From positions 186,001-250,000 of the forward strand of contig JBJHCV010000003.1 in the NCBI GenBank assembly GCA_050486225.1: a stretch of 64,000 nucleotides of DNA, given 5' to 3'. The notes under the pieces were generated by a model. That model did no database searches. It saw only the letters and a program-made list of their open reading frames with translations, and was not told the DNA's origin. Origin of the DNA: JBBDIX01 sp050486225. Its GTDB lineage: Bacteria > Actinomycetota > Nitriliruptoria > Nitriliruptorales > Nitriliruptoraceae. Positions 8,711 to 17,920 of this stretch are shown piece after piece. Each line of letters starts with the position of its first letter. The first letter of the stretch is position 1. The position numbers and the translations under genes were made by a program.

Positions 8711-10138
8711 ATGACCGCCCTGACCATCGTCGACAAGATCTGGGACCAGCACCTGGTTCGCCAGCAGGACGGTCTGCCCGACCTGCTCTACGTCGACCTC
8801 CACCTGGTCCACGAGGTGACCTCGCCACAGGCCTTCGAGGGGCTGAGGCAGGCAGGACGCACGGTGCGGCGTCCGGAGCACACCATCGCGACGATGGACC
8901 ACAACGTGCCCACCGACCCGTTGCAGGTGTCGGGCCAGATGCCGATCGTCGACGAACTGTCGGTCGCGCAGATGGAGGCCCTGCGTCGCAACTGTGCAGA
9001 CTTCGGGATCCGCCTGTTCGAGATGGGCAGCCGCAACCAGGGAATCGTCCACATCATCGGTCCGGAACTCGGGCTCACCCAGCCCGGGTCGGTGATCGTG
9101 TGCGGGGACTCCCACACCGCGACCCACGGGGCGTTCGGTGCGCTGGCCATCGGCATCGGGACCTCCGAGGTCGAGCACGTGCTCGCCACGCAGACCCTGC
9201 AGCAGCGTCGACCGCGGACGCTGGCGGTCGAGGTCGAGGGTGCGCTGCCGCGTGGCACCGTCGCCAAGGACCTGATCCTGCACATCCTGGCCACCATCGG
9301 GGTCGACGGCGGCAACGGGCACGTCATCGAGTACCGGGGTCCGGCCGTCGAGGCCCTCTCGATGGAGGGCCGCATGACCATGTGCAACATGTCGATCGAG
9401 GGCGGGGCGCGTGCCGGTCTCGTCGCACCCGACGAGACGACCATCGCATACATGAAGGATCGCCCGTGGGCGCCGAAGGGCGCGGACTGGGACGCCGCCG
9501 TGGAGGCATGGCGTGCGCTGCGGTCCGACCCGGGTGCGACCTTCGACCGCACCGTGACCATCGATGCGTCTCGGATCGCCCCGACGGTGACGTGGGGCAC
9601 GACTCCGGCCATGTCGGTGCCGATCGACGGGCGGGTCCCGACGGTGGACGAGGCACCCGATGCGCCGACCGCGCGTCAGTGGGAGCGGTCGCTCGACTAC
9701 ATGGGCCTGTCCGGTGGCGAGGCGCTCGGCGACCTGACGCTCGACAAGGTGTTCATCGGCTCGTGCACCAACGGACGCATCGAGGACCTGCGCGCCGTGG
9801 CCGAGGTCGTGAAGGGACGTCGGGTCGCCGACGGACTGCACGCCATGGTCGTCCCGGGTTCGGGACTCGTGAAGGAGGCCGCCGAGGCGGAGGGCATCGA
9901 CCAGATCCTGATCGAGGCCGGCTTCGACTGGCGGGAGCCGGGCTGCTCGATGTGCCTCGGCATGAACCCTGACCAGCTCCAGCCCGAGGAGCGCTGCGCC
10001 TCCACGTCGAACCGCAACTTCGAGGGCCGACAGGGCTTCCGGGGTCGCACCCACCTCGTATCCCCGGCGATGGCCGCCGCCGCGGCGCTGCACGGCCGGT
10101 TCGTGGACGTTCGTGACGAGTACGAGGAGGCCCGCTGA
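8711..10138 (+). CDS. leuC: 3-isopropylmalate dehydratase large subunit
   Basis: The 475-residue aconitase-superfamily protein isomerises 2- to 3-isopropylmalate together with LeuD. [4Fe-4S] cysteines are visible in GSCTNGR and in CSMCLGMNP. Substrate-site motifs GDSHTATHG and SRNFEGRQG are present. The ATG follows a GAGAGGAA ribosome-binding site 37 bp after leuA. The stop overlaps the leuD ATG by one base (TGATG), so the subunits are translationally coupled. Confidence 0.97.
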   Translation: MTALTIVDKIWDQHLVRQQDGLPDLLYVDLHLVHEVTSPQAFEGLRQAGRTVRRPEHTIATMDHNVPTDPLQVSGQMPIVDELSVAQMEALRRNCADFGIRLFEMGSRNQGIVHIIGPELGLTQPGSVIVCGDSHTATHGAFGALAIGIGTSEVEHVLATQTLQQRRPRTLAVEVEGALPRGTVAKDLILHILATIGVDGGNGHVIEYRGPAVEALSMEGRMTMCNMSIEGGARAGLVAPDETTIAYMKDRPWAPKGADWDAAVEAWRALRSDPGATFDRTVTIDASRIAPTVTWGTTPAMSVPIDGRVPTVDEAPDAPTARQWERSLDYMGLSGGEALGDLTLDKVFIGSCTNGRIEDLRAVAEVVKGRRVADGLHAMVVPGSGLVKEAAEAEGIDQILIEAGFDWREPGCSMCLGMNPDQLQPEERCASTSNRNFEGRQGFRGRTHLVSPAMAAAAALHGRFVDVRDEYEEAR

Positions 10139-10767
10139 TGGAACCCCTGAGCATCGTGAGCGGTCGGGCGTGCCCCGTCGACGCCAACGACGTCGACACC
10201 GACCAGATCATCCCCAAGCAGTACCTGAAGCGCATCGAGCGCACCGGCTACGGACCCTTCGCGTTCGCCGAGTGGCGGTACGACCCGGACGGCAACCCAC
10301 GGCCTGACTTCCCGATGAACCGTCCGGAGCACCAGGGTGCGCGAACGCTGGTCTCCGGCCGCAACTTCGGCTGCGGTTCGTCGCGTGAACATGCCGTGTG
10401 GGCGCTCGAGAACGCCGGGTTCAAGGCGGTGGTCGCCGCGTCGTTCGCGGACATCTTCCGGACGAACTGCGGCAAGGCCGGGGTCATCTGTGTCCCGGTC
10501 GACGAGTCCGTCATCCGGCACCTGTACGCGCTCATCGAGGCCGATCCGGCCGTCGAGGTGACCGTGGACCTGCCGGCCCAGCGCCTGCGTGCGGACGCGG
10601 TGGGTGACCTGGCAGCGATCGACGAGCCGTTCGACATCGACCCGCACACGAAGAACTGCCTGATCAACGGACTCGACGACGTCGCCCTGACGCTGGCGCA
10701 CGACGCGGACATCACCGCGTTCGAGTCCCAGCGTGAGGCGTGGCGTCCGCGGGTCCCCGCCGTCTGA
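10138..10767 (+). CDS. leuD: 3-isopropylmalate dehydratase small subunit
   Basis: The 209-residue protein is the swivelling domain of isopropylmalate isomerase. DVDTDQIIPKQYL near the N-terminus and GRNFGCGSSREHAVWAL in the middle are diagnostic. It completes the isomerase with LeuC, to which it is joined by a TGATG overlap. A long hairpin follows directly and likely ends the leu transcript. leuB is not here but lies 4.6 kb downstream as a separate gene. Confidence 0.97.
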   Translation: MEPLSIVSGRACPVDANDVDTDQIIPKQYLKRIERTGYGPFAFAEWRYDPDGNPRPDFPMNRPEHQGARTLVSGRNFGCGSSREHAVWALENAGFKAVVAASFADIFRTNCGKAGVICVPVDESVIRHLYALIEADPAVEVTVDLPAQRLRADAVGDLAAIDEPFDIDPHTKNCLINGLDDVALTLAHDADITAFESQREAWRPRVPAV

Positions 10768-10774
10768 CCTGCGG

Positions 10775-10808
10775 GGCGACCGACGGTGGGTGTCAGCCGT
10801 CGGTCGCC
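10775..10808. terminator. Bidirectional terminator hairpin after leuD
   Basis: A perfect 12-bp stem pairs 10775-10786 with 10797-10808 around a 10-nt loop. It lies between the convergent leuD and YbaK-like genes and includes the latter's stop codon. There is no U-tract, as is usual for this genome. Confidence 0.65.
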
Positions 10809-11308
10809 AGGTCGGTGACGAACTCGCCCCCGACCGCCTCGAGGGCCGTGGGCGTGACGGACAGCTTGATCGATCGGCTCCCGCCCCCGACGATCACCCG
10901 GTCGTGTGCGCGGACACGCTCGTCGATCCACAGCGGCAGGCTGCGGTCCGGGTCGGACGGCTGCGTGCGGGGCAGCGCGAACGGGGTGACCCCGCCGATG
11001 AGCATTCCCGTGACCTCGAGGGTGAGGTCGGGAGGTGCGAACGACAGTCTGCGCACGCCGAGCAGGCGCCGGACTCGACGGTTCACGTCGAGGCGTGTCG
11101 GGGCGAGGACCAGGCACGCGGCCACGACCGGGGTCTCGTCGCGCGACGCCACGAGGATGCAGTTCGCGGAGGTCTCGAGCGGGAAGCCGTAGTGCGCGCA
11201 GAACTCGGCCGTGTCGGCGAGCCGCGGATCGACCTCGATGACATCGAATGGTTCCCCGGTGGCCTCGACCGCGGCGAGCACGCGCTGTTCGATGTCTGAC
11301 GGGTCCAC
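10793..11308 (-). CDS. YbaK/EbsC-family aminoacyl-tRNA deacylase-like protein
   Basis: The 171-residue protein has the fold pattern of YbaK/ProX editing proteins: a conserved CILVASRDETPVVAACLVLA strand pair, LEVTGMLIGGVTPFAL, and the final VIVGGGSRSIKLSV strand. These enzymes hydrolyse mischarged aminoacyl-tRNAs (for example Cys- or Ala-tRNA-Pro) or related small substrates. Substrate here is unknown. The GTG start has an AGGAG site at good spacing. The gene converges on leuD. Confidence 0.8.
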   Translation of the reverse strand: MDPSDIEQRVLAAVEATGEPFDVIEVDPRLADTAEFCAHYGFPLETSANCILVASRDETPVVAACLVLAPTRLDVNRRVRRLLGVRRLSFAPPDLTLEVTGMLIGGVTPFALPRTQPSDPDRSLPLWIDERVRAHDRVIVGGGSRSIKLSVTPTALEAVGGEFVTDLATDG

Positions 11309-11445
11309 GCGGGTGCTCCTGACGTCACGGGAGTGGTCGCACGGCCGTCGACGGTAGCCCGAACGTCCACTGTGCAGGCCTCGACGGGTCGAACTGCCGG
11401 GGTAGCGTGCCCTCGGTCGGCAACGGCGCGTCATCGGGACCGGGC

Positions 11446-12282
11446 ATGGACATCCAGCAGCGCCCCATCGGGGTGTTCGACAGTGGCCTGGGAGGGTTGA
11501 CGGTCGTGCAGGCGCTTCGAGACCTGCTGCCCGCCGAGGACCTCGTGTACCTGGGCGACACGGCGCGCTACCCGTACGGGGAGCGCACCCCCGACGAGGT
11601 CCGGTCCTTCGCGTTCGCCATCGCCGAGGACCTGGTCGCCCGAGGGGTCAAGCTGCTGGTCGTCGCGTGCAACAGTGCGACGGCCGCCGCCCTCGACGAC
11701 CTGCGGCGTGAGGTCCCGGTCCCGGTGATCGGGGTGGTGGAGCCGGGCCTGCGTGCCGCAGCGAACACGACACGCACCGGGCGTGTGCTGGTCATCGGTA
11801 CCCGCCTGACGACGACGAGCCGCATCTACGAACTGGCCGCGTCGCGGCTGGGCCACCAGATGCAGGTCACGAGCCTTGCCTGCCCGGAGTTCGTCGAACT
11901 GGTCGAGAACGGCCAGACCGACCATCCGCAGGCCCGCCTGGTCATCAGCGAACGCCTCGACCCGATGCTCAGCGCCCGCGTCGACACGCTGGTGCTCGGA
12001 TGCACCCACTTCCCCCTGCTCGCGCGCCCCCTGTCGGAGGTGGTGGGTCGGCGAATCACCCTGGTGTCGAGCGCCGACGAGACCGCCTTCGAGGTGCGAG
12101 ACCTGCTGGTGCACACGGGGTGGTCACGGCCGCCCGAGGACGGGGCGGGCCACCTGACGGTGCTCACCACCGGAGACGTCGGAGCGTTCCGCCGACTCGG
12201 AGGACGATTCCTCGGAGGGCCTCCCCTGGACGTGCGGCATCACGTGCTCGGCGGGTCCGAAGGGCTGCGGATCGCACGGTGA
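11446..12282 (+). CDS. murI: Glutamate racemase
   Basis: The 278-residue enzyme supplies D-glutamate for peptidoglycan. It shows FDSGLGGLTV near the start, the first catalytic cysteine in VACNSAT and the second in LGCTHFPLL, plus LVYLGDTARYPYG. The ATG at 11446 precedes the conserved N-terminal strand; an upstream GTG at 11407 would add 13 non-conserved residues. There is only a weak ribosome-binding site. The last 43 bp overlap the convergent M20 gene. Confidence 0.95.
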   Translation: MDIQQRPIGVFDSGLGGLTVVQALRDLLPAEDLVYLGDTARYPYGERTPDEVRSFAFAIAEDLVARGVKLLVVACNSATAAALDDLRREVPVPVIGVVEPGLRAAANTTRTGRVLVIGTRLTTTSRIYELAASRLGHQMQVTSLACPEFVELVENGQTDHPQARLVISERLDPMLSARVDTLVLGCTHFPLLARPLSEVVGRRITLVSSADETAFEVRDLLVHTGWSRPPEDGAGHLTVLTTGDVGAFRRLGGRFLGGPPLDVRHHVLGGSEGLRIAR

Positions 12283-13427
12283 GTCGGTGAGGTGAGGCGG
12301 TCGCGGACGGCGGCGTCCGTGGCCGCGGTCACCACCGTCCGTGCCATCGTCACCGCTCCGTCGCGCACGGCGAGGTCTGCCGACGCCGACGCGCAGGCCG
12401 CGGTGAACTCCGGCTGGTGGTTGACGGCCCCGTGGGTCTCCAGGTGCAGGAGGGGATGGATCGTCGGCAGCACGAGTGACACGTTGGCCATGTCGGTGGA
12501 CCCTGCGAGCGGTTCGAGTTCCGTGGGCATGGTGCGGCCGACCTCGGCGGCGTGGTCGATCCAGATCTGCTCCAGCCCGACGTCGCCCCGGAACTCGGAG
12601 TACGCCGGGCCCGGCTCCTCGTAGGAGACCTCGGCGCCGGTCGCGAGCGCCCCCGCCTCGAAGCAGCGTTCCACGCGCGGGTACAGGTCGGCGAGTTCCG
12701 CGAGCGTCGAGGCGCGGACATACCAGTGTCCGGCGGCGTGCTCCGGGACGATGTTGGGGGCGTCACCGCCGTCCGTCACGATCCCGTGGATCCGGTCCGT
12801 CGACCGGATGTGCTGGCGCAGCAGGCCGATGCCGACCTGTGCGACGGTGAGTGCGTCGGCGGCGTTGACGCCCTCGTGGGGGAACGCCGAGGCGTGGGCC
12901 GAACGTCCGCGATAGTTCACGCGCAGGTGCTTGACCGCCAGACACGGCATGCGGGGTGCGTCGTACGGCGCGGGATGCACCATCATCGCCGCGTGCAGGC
13001 CGTCGAACCCGCCCCGCTCGAGCATCAGGATCTTGCCGCCGCCTCCCTCCTCGGCAGGCGTGCCCAGCACGTGCACGGTCAGTCCGAGTTCGTCAGCGAC
13101 GCGTGCGAGTGCGAGGCCGGCGCCGACTGCGGCGGCCGCGATGACGTTGTGTCCGCAGGCGTGTCCGATGCCGGGCAGTGCGTCGTACTCGGCGCAGATG
13201 CCCACGTGCAGGTCTCCGGTCCCTGCGCGCGCGAGCACCGCCGTGTCGAGACCGCACGCACCATGGGTGACGTCGAATCCTCCGGTGTCCAGCGCCTCGG
13301 CGACCCTCGCCGACGACGTGTACTCCTCGAATGCGACCTCTGCGTCGGCGTGGATGGCGTGCGACAGGTCCAGCAGCGTCGCGAGGCGGCCGTCCACGTC
13401 GTCGGTGACGGTCGTGTGCAGGTCCAT
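12240..13427 (-). CDS. M20D-family amidohydrolase (AbgB / N-acyl amino acid hydrolase-like)
   Basis: The 395-residue metal-dependent hydrolase has the CAEYDALPGIGHACGHN motif (metal ligands) and the EEGGGGK catalytic glutamate region, followed by the dimerisation lid (KHLRVNYRGRSAHAS). Members of this group cleave N-acyl amino acids or p-aminobenzoyl-glutamate. It could be the deacylase partner of the N-acylamino acid racemase encoded 7 kb upstream, but this is only inference. The ATG at 13427 gives the normal family N-terminus. The C-terminal 14 codons are read from the opposite strand of murI and are probably dispensable. Confidence 0.88.
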   Translation of the reverse strand: MDLHTTVTDDVDGRLATLLDLSHAIHADAEVAFEEYTSSARVAEALDTGGFDVTHGACGLDTAVLARAGTGDLHVGICAEYDALPGIGHACGHNVIAAAAVGAGLALARVADELGLTVHVLGTPAEEGGGGKILMLERGGFDGLHAAMMVHPAPYDAPRMPCLAVKHLRVNYRGRSAHASAFPHEGVNAADALTVAQVGIGLLRQHIRSTDRIHGIVTDGGDAPNIVPEHAAGHWYVRASTLAELADLYPRVERCFEAGALATGAEVSYEEPGPAYSEFRGDVGLEQIWIDHAAEVGRTMPTELEPLAGSTDMANVSLVLPTIHPLLHLETHGAVNHQPEFTAACASASADLAVRDGAVTMARTVVTAATDAAVRDRLTSPTHRAIRSPSDPPST

Positions 13428-13479
13428 GGGCCCTCGCTCTCGCGCTACGGTCGCTGGCCGCCATCGTAGGAGGACCCGC

Positions 13480-14067
13480 GTGCCCCCTGACGTCCGTGTC
13501 GTCGCCTTCGACCTGATGGACACCGTGCTGACCGACCCGTTCCGGGACGCGCTGCGCGCGGCGACCGGTCGGGAACCCGCGGAGCTGTTCGCGTTGCGCG
13601 ACCCGGAGATCTATCCCGCCTTCGAACGGGGCGAGATCCCCGAGGAGGACTACTGGGCCCACTTCGTGGAGCGGGGCGTAGAGGTCGACGCCGAAGCGTT
13701 CCACCGGGTGCGTCGTGCCGGCATCGGCTGGATCGACGGGATGGACGCGTTGCTCGACGACCTCGCGGGGACGGTGCTGCGCGTCACGGCGTCGAACTAT
13801 CCGCTGTGGGTCGACGAACTCGTCGGCATGCTCGAGAGCCGGTTCGAGCGGGTGCTCGCGTCCCACCACCTCGGGGCGCGCAAGCCCGACGCGGACTTCT
13901 ACCTGCGGCTCGCGCACCGGATTGGTCACGAACCGCACCACATCGCGTTCGTCGACGACCGTCAGCCGAACGTGGACGGCGCGGTGGAGGTGGGCATGCA
14001 CGCCCGCAGGTTCACGGGTGTCGACGACGTGCGCGGCTGGCTCGCGGACCTCGGAGTGGGTGGCTGA
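13480..14067 (+). CDS. HAD-superfamily protein with an atypical motif I
   Basis: The 195-residue single-domain HAD protein has nucleophile Asp11 in AFDLMDTVL, motif II Ser/Thr in VTASNYP, motif III Lys in ARKPDADFY, and motif IV acidic pair in FVDDRQPN. The second aspartate of the usual DxD is Met13, so the general acid for phosphoester hydrolysis is missing. The gene therefore may not be a normal phosphatase. A TAGGAGGA ribosome-binding site precedes the GTG start. The physiological substrate is unknown. Confidence 0.8.
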   Translation: MPPDVRVVAFDLMDTVLTDPFRDALRAATGREPAELFALRDPEIYPAFERGEIPEEDYWAHFVERGVEVDAEAFHRVRRAGIGWIDGMDALLDDLAGTVLRVTASNYPLWVDELVGMLESRFERVLASHHLGARKPDADFYLRLAHRIGHEPHHIAFVDDRQPNVDGAVEVGMHARRFTGVDDVRGWLADLGVGG

Positions 14068-14076
14068 CGCGACGGT

Positions 14077-14490
14077 CTACGTCGGGTCGGCGTTCGTGGC
14101 CTCGCTGGCGAGCACGTGCAGGTGTTCGGGAGTCTGGTCGTGGCGGCGTCGGGCCCAGGACCCGTCCGAGGTGACCTCACCCGTGGCGACCCAGTACAGG
14201 ACCACCGCGTCGGCCCACTCGTCGGGCAGGCGCTGCGCCCACGCACGGGCGCGGCGTCCGTCCTCGAGGTGACCTTCGCACCAGCCGTCGTCACCCGCCT
14301 GCTGCGCGCAAGGTCGGCACAGCGCCCCCGGACCGGACGGTCCACAGGTCGGCAGCAGGCGGGGGAGACGTCCGCAGCGGTCGCAGGGGCCGGCATCGAC
14401 CGACCGGGGACCGACGTCTGCGGCGTCGAGCCACGGGTACGCCTCGCTCAGGGCGATGCGCAGCCGGGCGCGGGCACGGCGTCGATCCAC
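14077..14490 (-). CDS. Cysteine-rich hypothetical protein (putative zinc-binding)
   Basis: The 137-residue protein is not recognised. Its N-terminus is Arg-rich. The centre has CDRC, a lone Cys in PTCGP, CRPC and a CEGH, spaced like a zinc ribbon or treble clef. The C-terminal half is charged with a short hydrophobic stretch (DAVVLYWVATG). The GTG start is the longest option and has no strong ribosome-binding site. It runs in the same direction as the RDD gene, 34 bp after it, and may be co-transcribed. Confidence 0.55.
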   Translation of the reverse strand: MDRRRARARLRIALSEAYPWLDAADVGPRSVDAGPCDRCGRLPRLLPTCGPSGPGALCRPCAQQAGDDGWCEGHLEDGRRARAWAQRLPDEWADAVVLYWVATGEVTSDGSWARRRHDQTPEHLHVLASEATNADPT

Positions 14491-14524
14491 CGGTCGATCT
14501 CCGACGGTGTGGTCACGCTGGGGC

Positions 14525-15058
14525 TCAGCCGACCTTGACCACGCGGGTCCCGCCCGCGAACTCGTCGTGCCAGCCGTTGTTCTGCGGGCTGTTCTGGATG
14601 GTCACCGCGATGATGATCGCCACGACCAGCTGGGCCAGCCCGCCGATGATCGGGACGATCGACAGCAGCATCCACGCGTTGCGCCGGATCGCGGCCTCGA
14701 AGCTCGGGTGGCCGCCGTCAGGGCCGCGCACCTCGAGCTTGAGGAGCATCTTGCCGACCGTTGTGCCGCGCGACGACTCCATGAACGCGAAGTAGCCGAT
14801 GTAGATGATTGCACTGACGATGCCCGCGAGCAGCCCGGTCATGCTGAAGCCACCCATGCTGAACATGCCGCCGGTCGCTGCGGTGCTGAACAGTGCCCCG
14901 AAGATGATGACCGTCACGAGGATGAAGTTCACGATGGCGAGCAGGATGCCGTCGACGAGCTTCGCGACGAACCGGGTGAGCAGGTCGGCGGAGACCTCGC
15001 CGGGGACGGGAGCGTCGCCGGCAGCTGCGGGCTCCGGGGGTGGTGGTTGCTGTGACAT
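14525..15058 (-). CDS. RDD-family membrane protein
   Basis: The 177-residue protein has a Pro/Ala-rich cytoplasmic N-terminus, then three to four membrane helices. RDD features are present: RFVAKLVDGILLAIV (Arg and Asp in the first helix), SSRGTTVGKMLLKLEVRG before the third helix, and IRRNAWML. RDD proteins are small membrane proteins of mostly unknown or ion-related function. The gene is transcribed away from leuB; the 286 bp between them hold promoters for both, including a TAGGAT -10-like box at 15230 for the leuB side. Confidence 0.85.
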   Translation of the reverse strand: MSQQPPPPEPAAAGDAPVPGEVSADLLTRFVAKLVDGILLAIVNFILVTVIIFGALFSTAATGGMFSMGGFSMTGLLAGIVSAIIYIGYFAFMESSRGTTVGKMLLKLEVRGPDGGHPSFEAAIRRNAWMLLSIVPIIGGLAQLVVAIIIAVTIQNSPQNNGWHDEFAGGTRVVKVG

Positions 15059-15344
15059 GGTGCGCTCCTGGTGCGGGATCGGCGACGACTGCCAACCGGG
15101 AGCCGTCGTCGGCAGGTTGGATGCCTGATGCCACGCTAATGCGCGGTGGGAGGCGACGCACGCATTCCCGCGACGCTGGACCGGTTCCTCGATCGTGCGC
15201 TCGGTGGGGATCCCGGCGTGTCGTCACTAGGATTGCGGTCGATCGTGGCGGCACGTCGACCCGTCCGCCACTCGACGGCAGGTGAGGCCACCACGCCGGA
15301 CGTCACGGACCACCACGGTGGTCACCACGGACAGGGAGTCAGCG

Positions 15345-16409
15345 TTGAACGGCACGCATCGCATCGCACTGCTCGGCGGCGACGGCATCGGCCCCGAGGT
15401 CGTCGGTGAGGGCCTCAAGGTCCTCGACCGCCTGGAGGAACTGGAGGGCTTCACGACCGAACGGGTGGACTACGACCTGGGCGGCCGTCGCTACGTGGCG
15501 ACCGGCGAGGTGCTCTCCGACGACACCCTCGAGGAGCTTCGTCGGTTCGACGCCATCTACCTCGGTGCCGTCGGTACTCCCGACGTGCCTCCGAGCGTGC
15601 TCGAACGAGGTCTGCTGCTGCGCCTGCGCTTCGCCTTCGACCAGTACGTCAACCTGCGTCCCGTCCGGCTGTACCCCGGGGTGGTGAGCCCCATCGTGGG
15701 CATGACCCCGCAGCAGTGCGACATGGTCGTGATCCGGGAGAACACCGAAGGTCTGTACAGCGGGGCGGGTGGCAGCCTCTACCGCGGGACGCCTGCCGAG
15801 GTGTCCACCCAGGAGAGCCTCAACACCCGCCACGGCGTCGAACGGGTGCTGCGCTACTCGTTCGACCTGGCGAGGCGTCGTCGCGGGCACCTGACGCTCG
15901 TGCACAAGACCAACGTCCTGCAGCACGCCGGGGACCTGTGGATGCGTGCCTTCGAGGAGATCGGCGACGCCGACTACCCGGAGATCGAACGTGCCTACGT
16001 GCACGTGGACGCCGCGTGCCTCTACTTCGTCACCGACCCGGGGCGTTTCGACGTCGTCGTCACCGACAACCTCTTCGGGGACATCATCACCGACCTCGGC
16101 GCGGCGATCCAGGGAGGGATGGGACTGGCGGCATCGGGCAACATCAACCCGACGCGCACGTCGCCGTCGATGTTCGAGCCCGTGCACGGCTCCGCACCCG
16201 ACATCGTGGGGACCGGCAAGGCCGACCCCGTCGCCGCGGTCATGAGCCTCGGCCAGATGCTCGCGTTCCTCGGTGAGGAGGCGGCGGCGCAGCGCGTCGA
16301 GCACGCGATCGAGCAGATGCTCACGAACCGGGCCGGCCGGCGACCCGACGGCGTGGAATACTCGACGTCCGACGTGGGCGACGAACTCGTCGAGCTCGTG
16401 GGCGCCTGA
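15345..16409 (+). CDS. leuB: 3-isopropylmalate dehydrogenase
   Basis: The 354-residue NAD-dependent decarboxylating dehydrogenase produces 2-oxoisocaproate for leucine. It has [12 protein letters not shown] at the N-terminus, the substrate-specificity segment [31 protein letters not shown], and [17 protein letters not shown] with catalytic aspartates. I chose the TTG at 15345, which has an AGGGAG site 8 bp upstream and gives the normal N-terminus; a GTG at 15318 would add nine unconserved residues. It is followed by ilvE and separated from leuACD, as in many actinobacteria. Confidence 0.95.
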   Translation: MNGTHRIALLGGDGIGPEVVGEGLKVLDRLEELEGFTTERVDYDLGGRRYVATGEVLSDDTLEELRRFDAIYLGAVGTPDVPPSVLERGLLLRLRFAFDQYVNLRPVRLYPGVVSPIVGMTPQQCDMVVIRENTEGLYSGAGGSLYRGTPAEVSTQESLNTRHGVERVLRYSFDLARRRRGHLTLVHKTNVLQHAGDLWMRAFEEIGDADYPEIERAYVHVDAACLYFVTDPGRFDVVVTDNLFGDIITDLGAAIQGGMGLAASGNINPTRTSPSMFEPVHGSAPDIVGTGKADPVAAVMSLGQMLAFLGEEAAAQRVEHAIEQMLTNRAGRRPDGVEYSTSDVGDELVELVGA

Positions 16410-16484
16410 CCGCGACTCCGGGTGCCCGTCCGGCACGTGGATGCCCCGCAGTGGACGACGAGCACCGCACCGTGAGGAGGCGAG

Positions 16485-17414
16485 ATGCCGTTCCCCAAGG
16501 CCGACAGCATCTGGATGGACGGCGAACTCGTCGACTGGGACCGGGCCACGGTCCACGTGCTCACGCCGACCCTGCACTACGGCTACGGGGTGTTCGAGGG
16601 CATCCGTGCCTACCCGACGGACCGTGGTCCCGCCGTGTTCCAGTTGCGACCACACGTCGACCGGCTGCTGCGCTCCGCGCGGCTGTATCCGCCGCTCGAC
16701 ACGATCCCGTACGACGCCGACGACCTGTGTGACGCGATCGGTGACCTGATCCGCACCAACGGGCACGAACAGGGGTGCTACATCCGCCCCACGATCATCC
16801 TGTCGTACGGGGAGATCGGCCTGAATCCCCTGCCGTCGCGCCCCCAGACGATCATCGCGACGTGGGAGTGGGGGGCGTACCTCGGCGAGGAGTCGCTGAC
16901 CAACGGCGTGCGGGTCATGATCAGTTCGTACCGGCGCATCGGGAAGAACACGATCCCACCTGCGGGCAAGGCCAACGGGCAGTACCTCAACTCGTCGCTG
17001 GCCAAGGTCGACGCACTGCGTGCCGGCTACGACGAGGCGATCATGCTGTCCGAGGACGGGTTCGTCGCCGAGGGGACCGGCGAGAACCTGTTCATCGTGC
17101 AGGACGGCGTCGTCGTGACGCCACCGCTGTCCGACGGACCCCTCGGTGGGATCACGCGCTCGAGCGTCATGCAGATCGCCCGAGACCTCGGGTACCTGGT
17201 GGTGGAACGCAGTCTCCAGCGGACCGACCTGTACCTCGCCGACGAGATGTTCCTCACCGGCACGGCCGCAGAACTGACACCGGTGCGTGAGATCGACGGG
17301 AGGGTGATCGGCCCGCGCGGGCCCATCACCGAGGCCATCCAGTCGACCTTCGTCGACGCCGTGCGTGGGCGTGTCGAACGCTACGAGGACTGGCTGCACT
17401 GGGTGGACGAATGA
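16485..17414 (+). CDS. ilvE: Branched-chain amino acid aminotransferase (class IV)
   Basis: The 309-residue PLP enzyme does the last transamination to Leu, Ile and Val. PLP lysine is K162 in PAGKANGQY. HYGYGVFEGIRAY near the start, SYGEIGLNPL, and EGTGENLFIV / GGITRSSV (phosphate binding) are all visible. The ATG follows GAGGAGGCG. It lies just after leuB and 17 bp before dodecin, so leuB-ilvE-dodecin may be one transcript. Confidence 0.96.
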   Translation: MPFPKADSIWMDGELVDWDRATVHVLTPTLHYGYGVFEGIRAYPTDRGPAVFQLRPHVDRLLRSARLYPPLDTIPYDADDLCDAIGDLIRTNGHEQGCYIRPTIILSYGEIGLNPLPSRPQTIIATWEWGAYLGEESLTNGVRVMISSYRRIGKNTIPPAGKANGQYLNSSLAKVDALRAGYDEAIMLSEDGFVAEGTGENLFIVQDGVVVTPPLSDGPLGGITRSSVMQIARDLGYLVVERSLQRTDLYLADEMFLTGTAAELTPVREIDGRVIGPRGPITEAIQSTFVDAVRGRVERYEDWLHWVDE

Positions 17415-17431
17415 CGGACCAGGAGGACCAC

Positions 17432-17638
17432 GTGTCCAACGTCTACAAGAAGATCGAACTGGTCGGGTCGAGCCGGGACGGCGTCGACGACGCCATCCAG
17501 CGCGCCGTCTCAAAGGCCAGTGAGACGATGCGCAACCTCGACTGGTTCGAGGTCACCGAGATCCGCGGCTGGATCCAGGACGGTGCGGTCCAGCACACCC
17601 AGGTGACGCTGCAGGTCGGCTTCCGGCTCGAGGACTGA
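17432..17638 (+). CDS. Dodecin-family flavin-binding protein
   Basis: The 68-residue protein begins VSNVYKKIELVGSS and contains the flavin-stacking tryptophan in NLDWFEV, followed by three short strands. These are typical of dodecins, which form 12-mers storing flavin or CoA. The GTG at 17432 has a strong AGGAGG site. An ATG at 17411, overlapping the ilvE stop as ATGA, would add seven residues and is a possible alternative. Its presence after ilvE may be only positional. Confidence 0.9.
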   Translation: MSNVYKKIELVGSSRDGVDDAIQRAVSKASETMRNLDWFEVTEIRGWIQDGAVQHTQVTLQVGFRLED

Positions 17639-17682
17639 TCCACGTCGGGGTCGGTGAGCCGGCCGGGCACACGCGGTCGGGC

Positions 17683-17712
17683 TCGACAGGCCGGCCGCGA
17701 GGGCGGTACCGT
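17683..17712 (+). promoter_or_regulatory. Promoter of the cimA leader
   Basis: TCGACA (17683-17688) and TACCGT (17707-17712) are 18 bp apart. The -10 box ends 7 bp before the leader-peptide ATG at 17720. This is the same geometry as in the leu leader, so this transcript too may begin at the start codon. Assigned by eye. Confidence 0.45.
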
Positions 17713-17719
17713 GGCTGCC

Positions 17720-17812
17720 ATGCGGAGCCAGATGGGTGCAGCGAACGAACCGGCGACGGGTGTCGCCGGCACGGTCGTGCGCGCCATCATCATCATTCCC
17801 CCGCTCCCGTAG
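17720..17812 (+). CDS. Isoleucine-codon leader peptide of cimA
   Basis: A 30-codon frame ends RAIIIIPPLP-stop, with four consecutive Ile codons (ATC ATC ATC ATT) eight codons from the end. It lies 108 bp before cimA, the first enzyme of the pyruvate route to isoleucine. Immediately after it are competing hairpins, one of whose arms is formed by its last codons. This fits an Ile-sensing attenuator: a ribosome stalled on the Ile run would free or block 17801-17809. No shared domain is expected in such peptides. Confidence 0.8.
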   Translation: MRSQMGAANEPATGVAGTVVRAIIIIPPLP

Positions 17813-17844
17813 TCGGCGTGCGCCGGGCTGCGGGAGCGGCCCGG
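17801..17844 (+). promoter_or_regulatory. cimA attenuator with mutually exclusive hairpins
   Basis: A perfect 9-bp stem pairs 17801-17809 (last leader codons) with 17831-17839. A second perfect 6-bp stem pairs 17823-17828 with 17839-17844 and encloses that same 3' arm. The two share bases, so they look like alternative folds controlled by the position of the leader ribosome. No U-tract is present. The region from 17845 to the cimA start holds the GAGGA ribosome-binding site. Confidence 0.6.
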
Positions 17845-17920
17845 ATCGCCCCGGCCTCGCCTCCTCGCCGTTCCGGCCCTCCGCTCGGGTTACCCCACGC
17901 ACCGAGACAACGAGGACCAG

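Noticed and set aside
15339..17513. A 724-codon minus-strand frame opposite leuB and ilvE
   Set aside because: It is a shadow frame of two well-defined genes with intact catalytic motifs.
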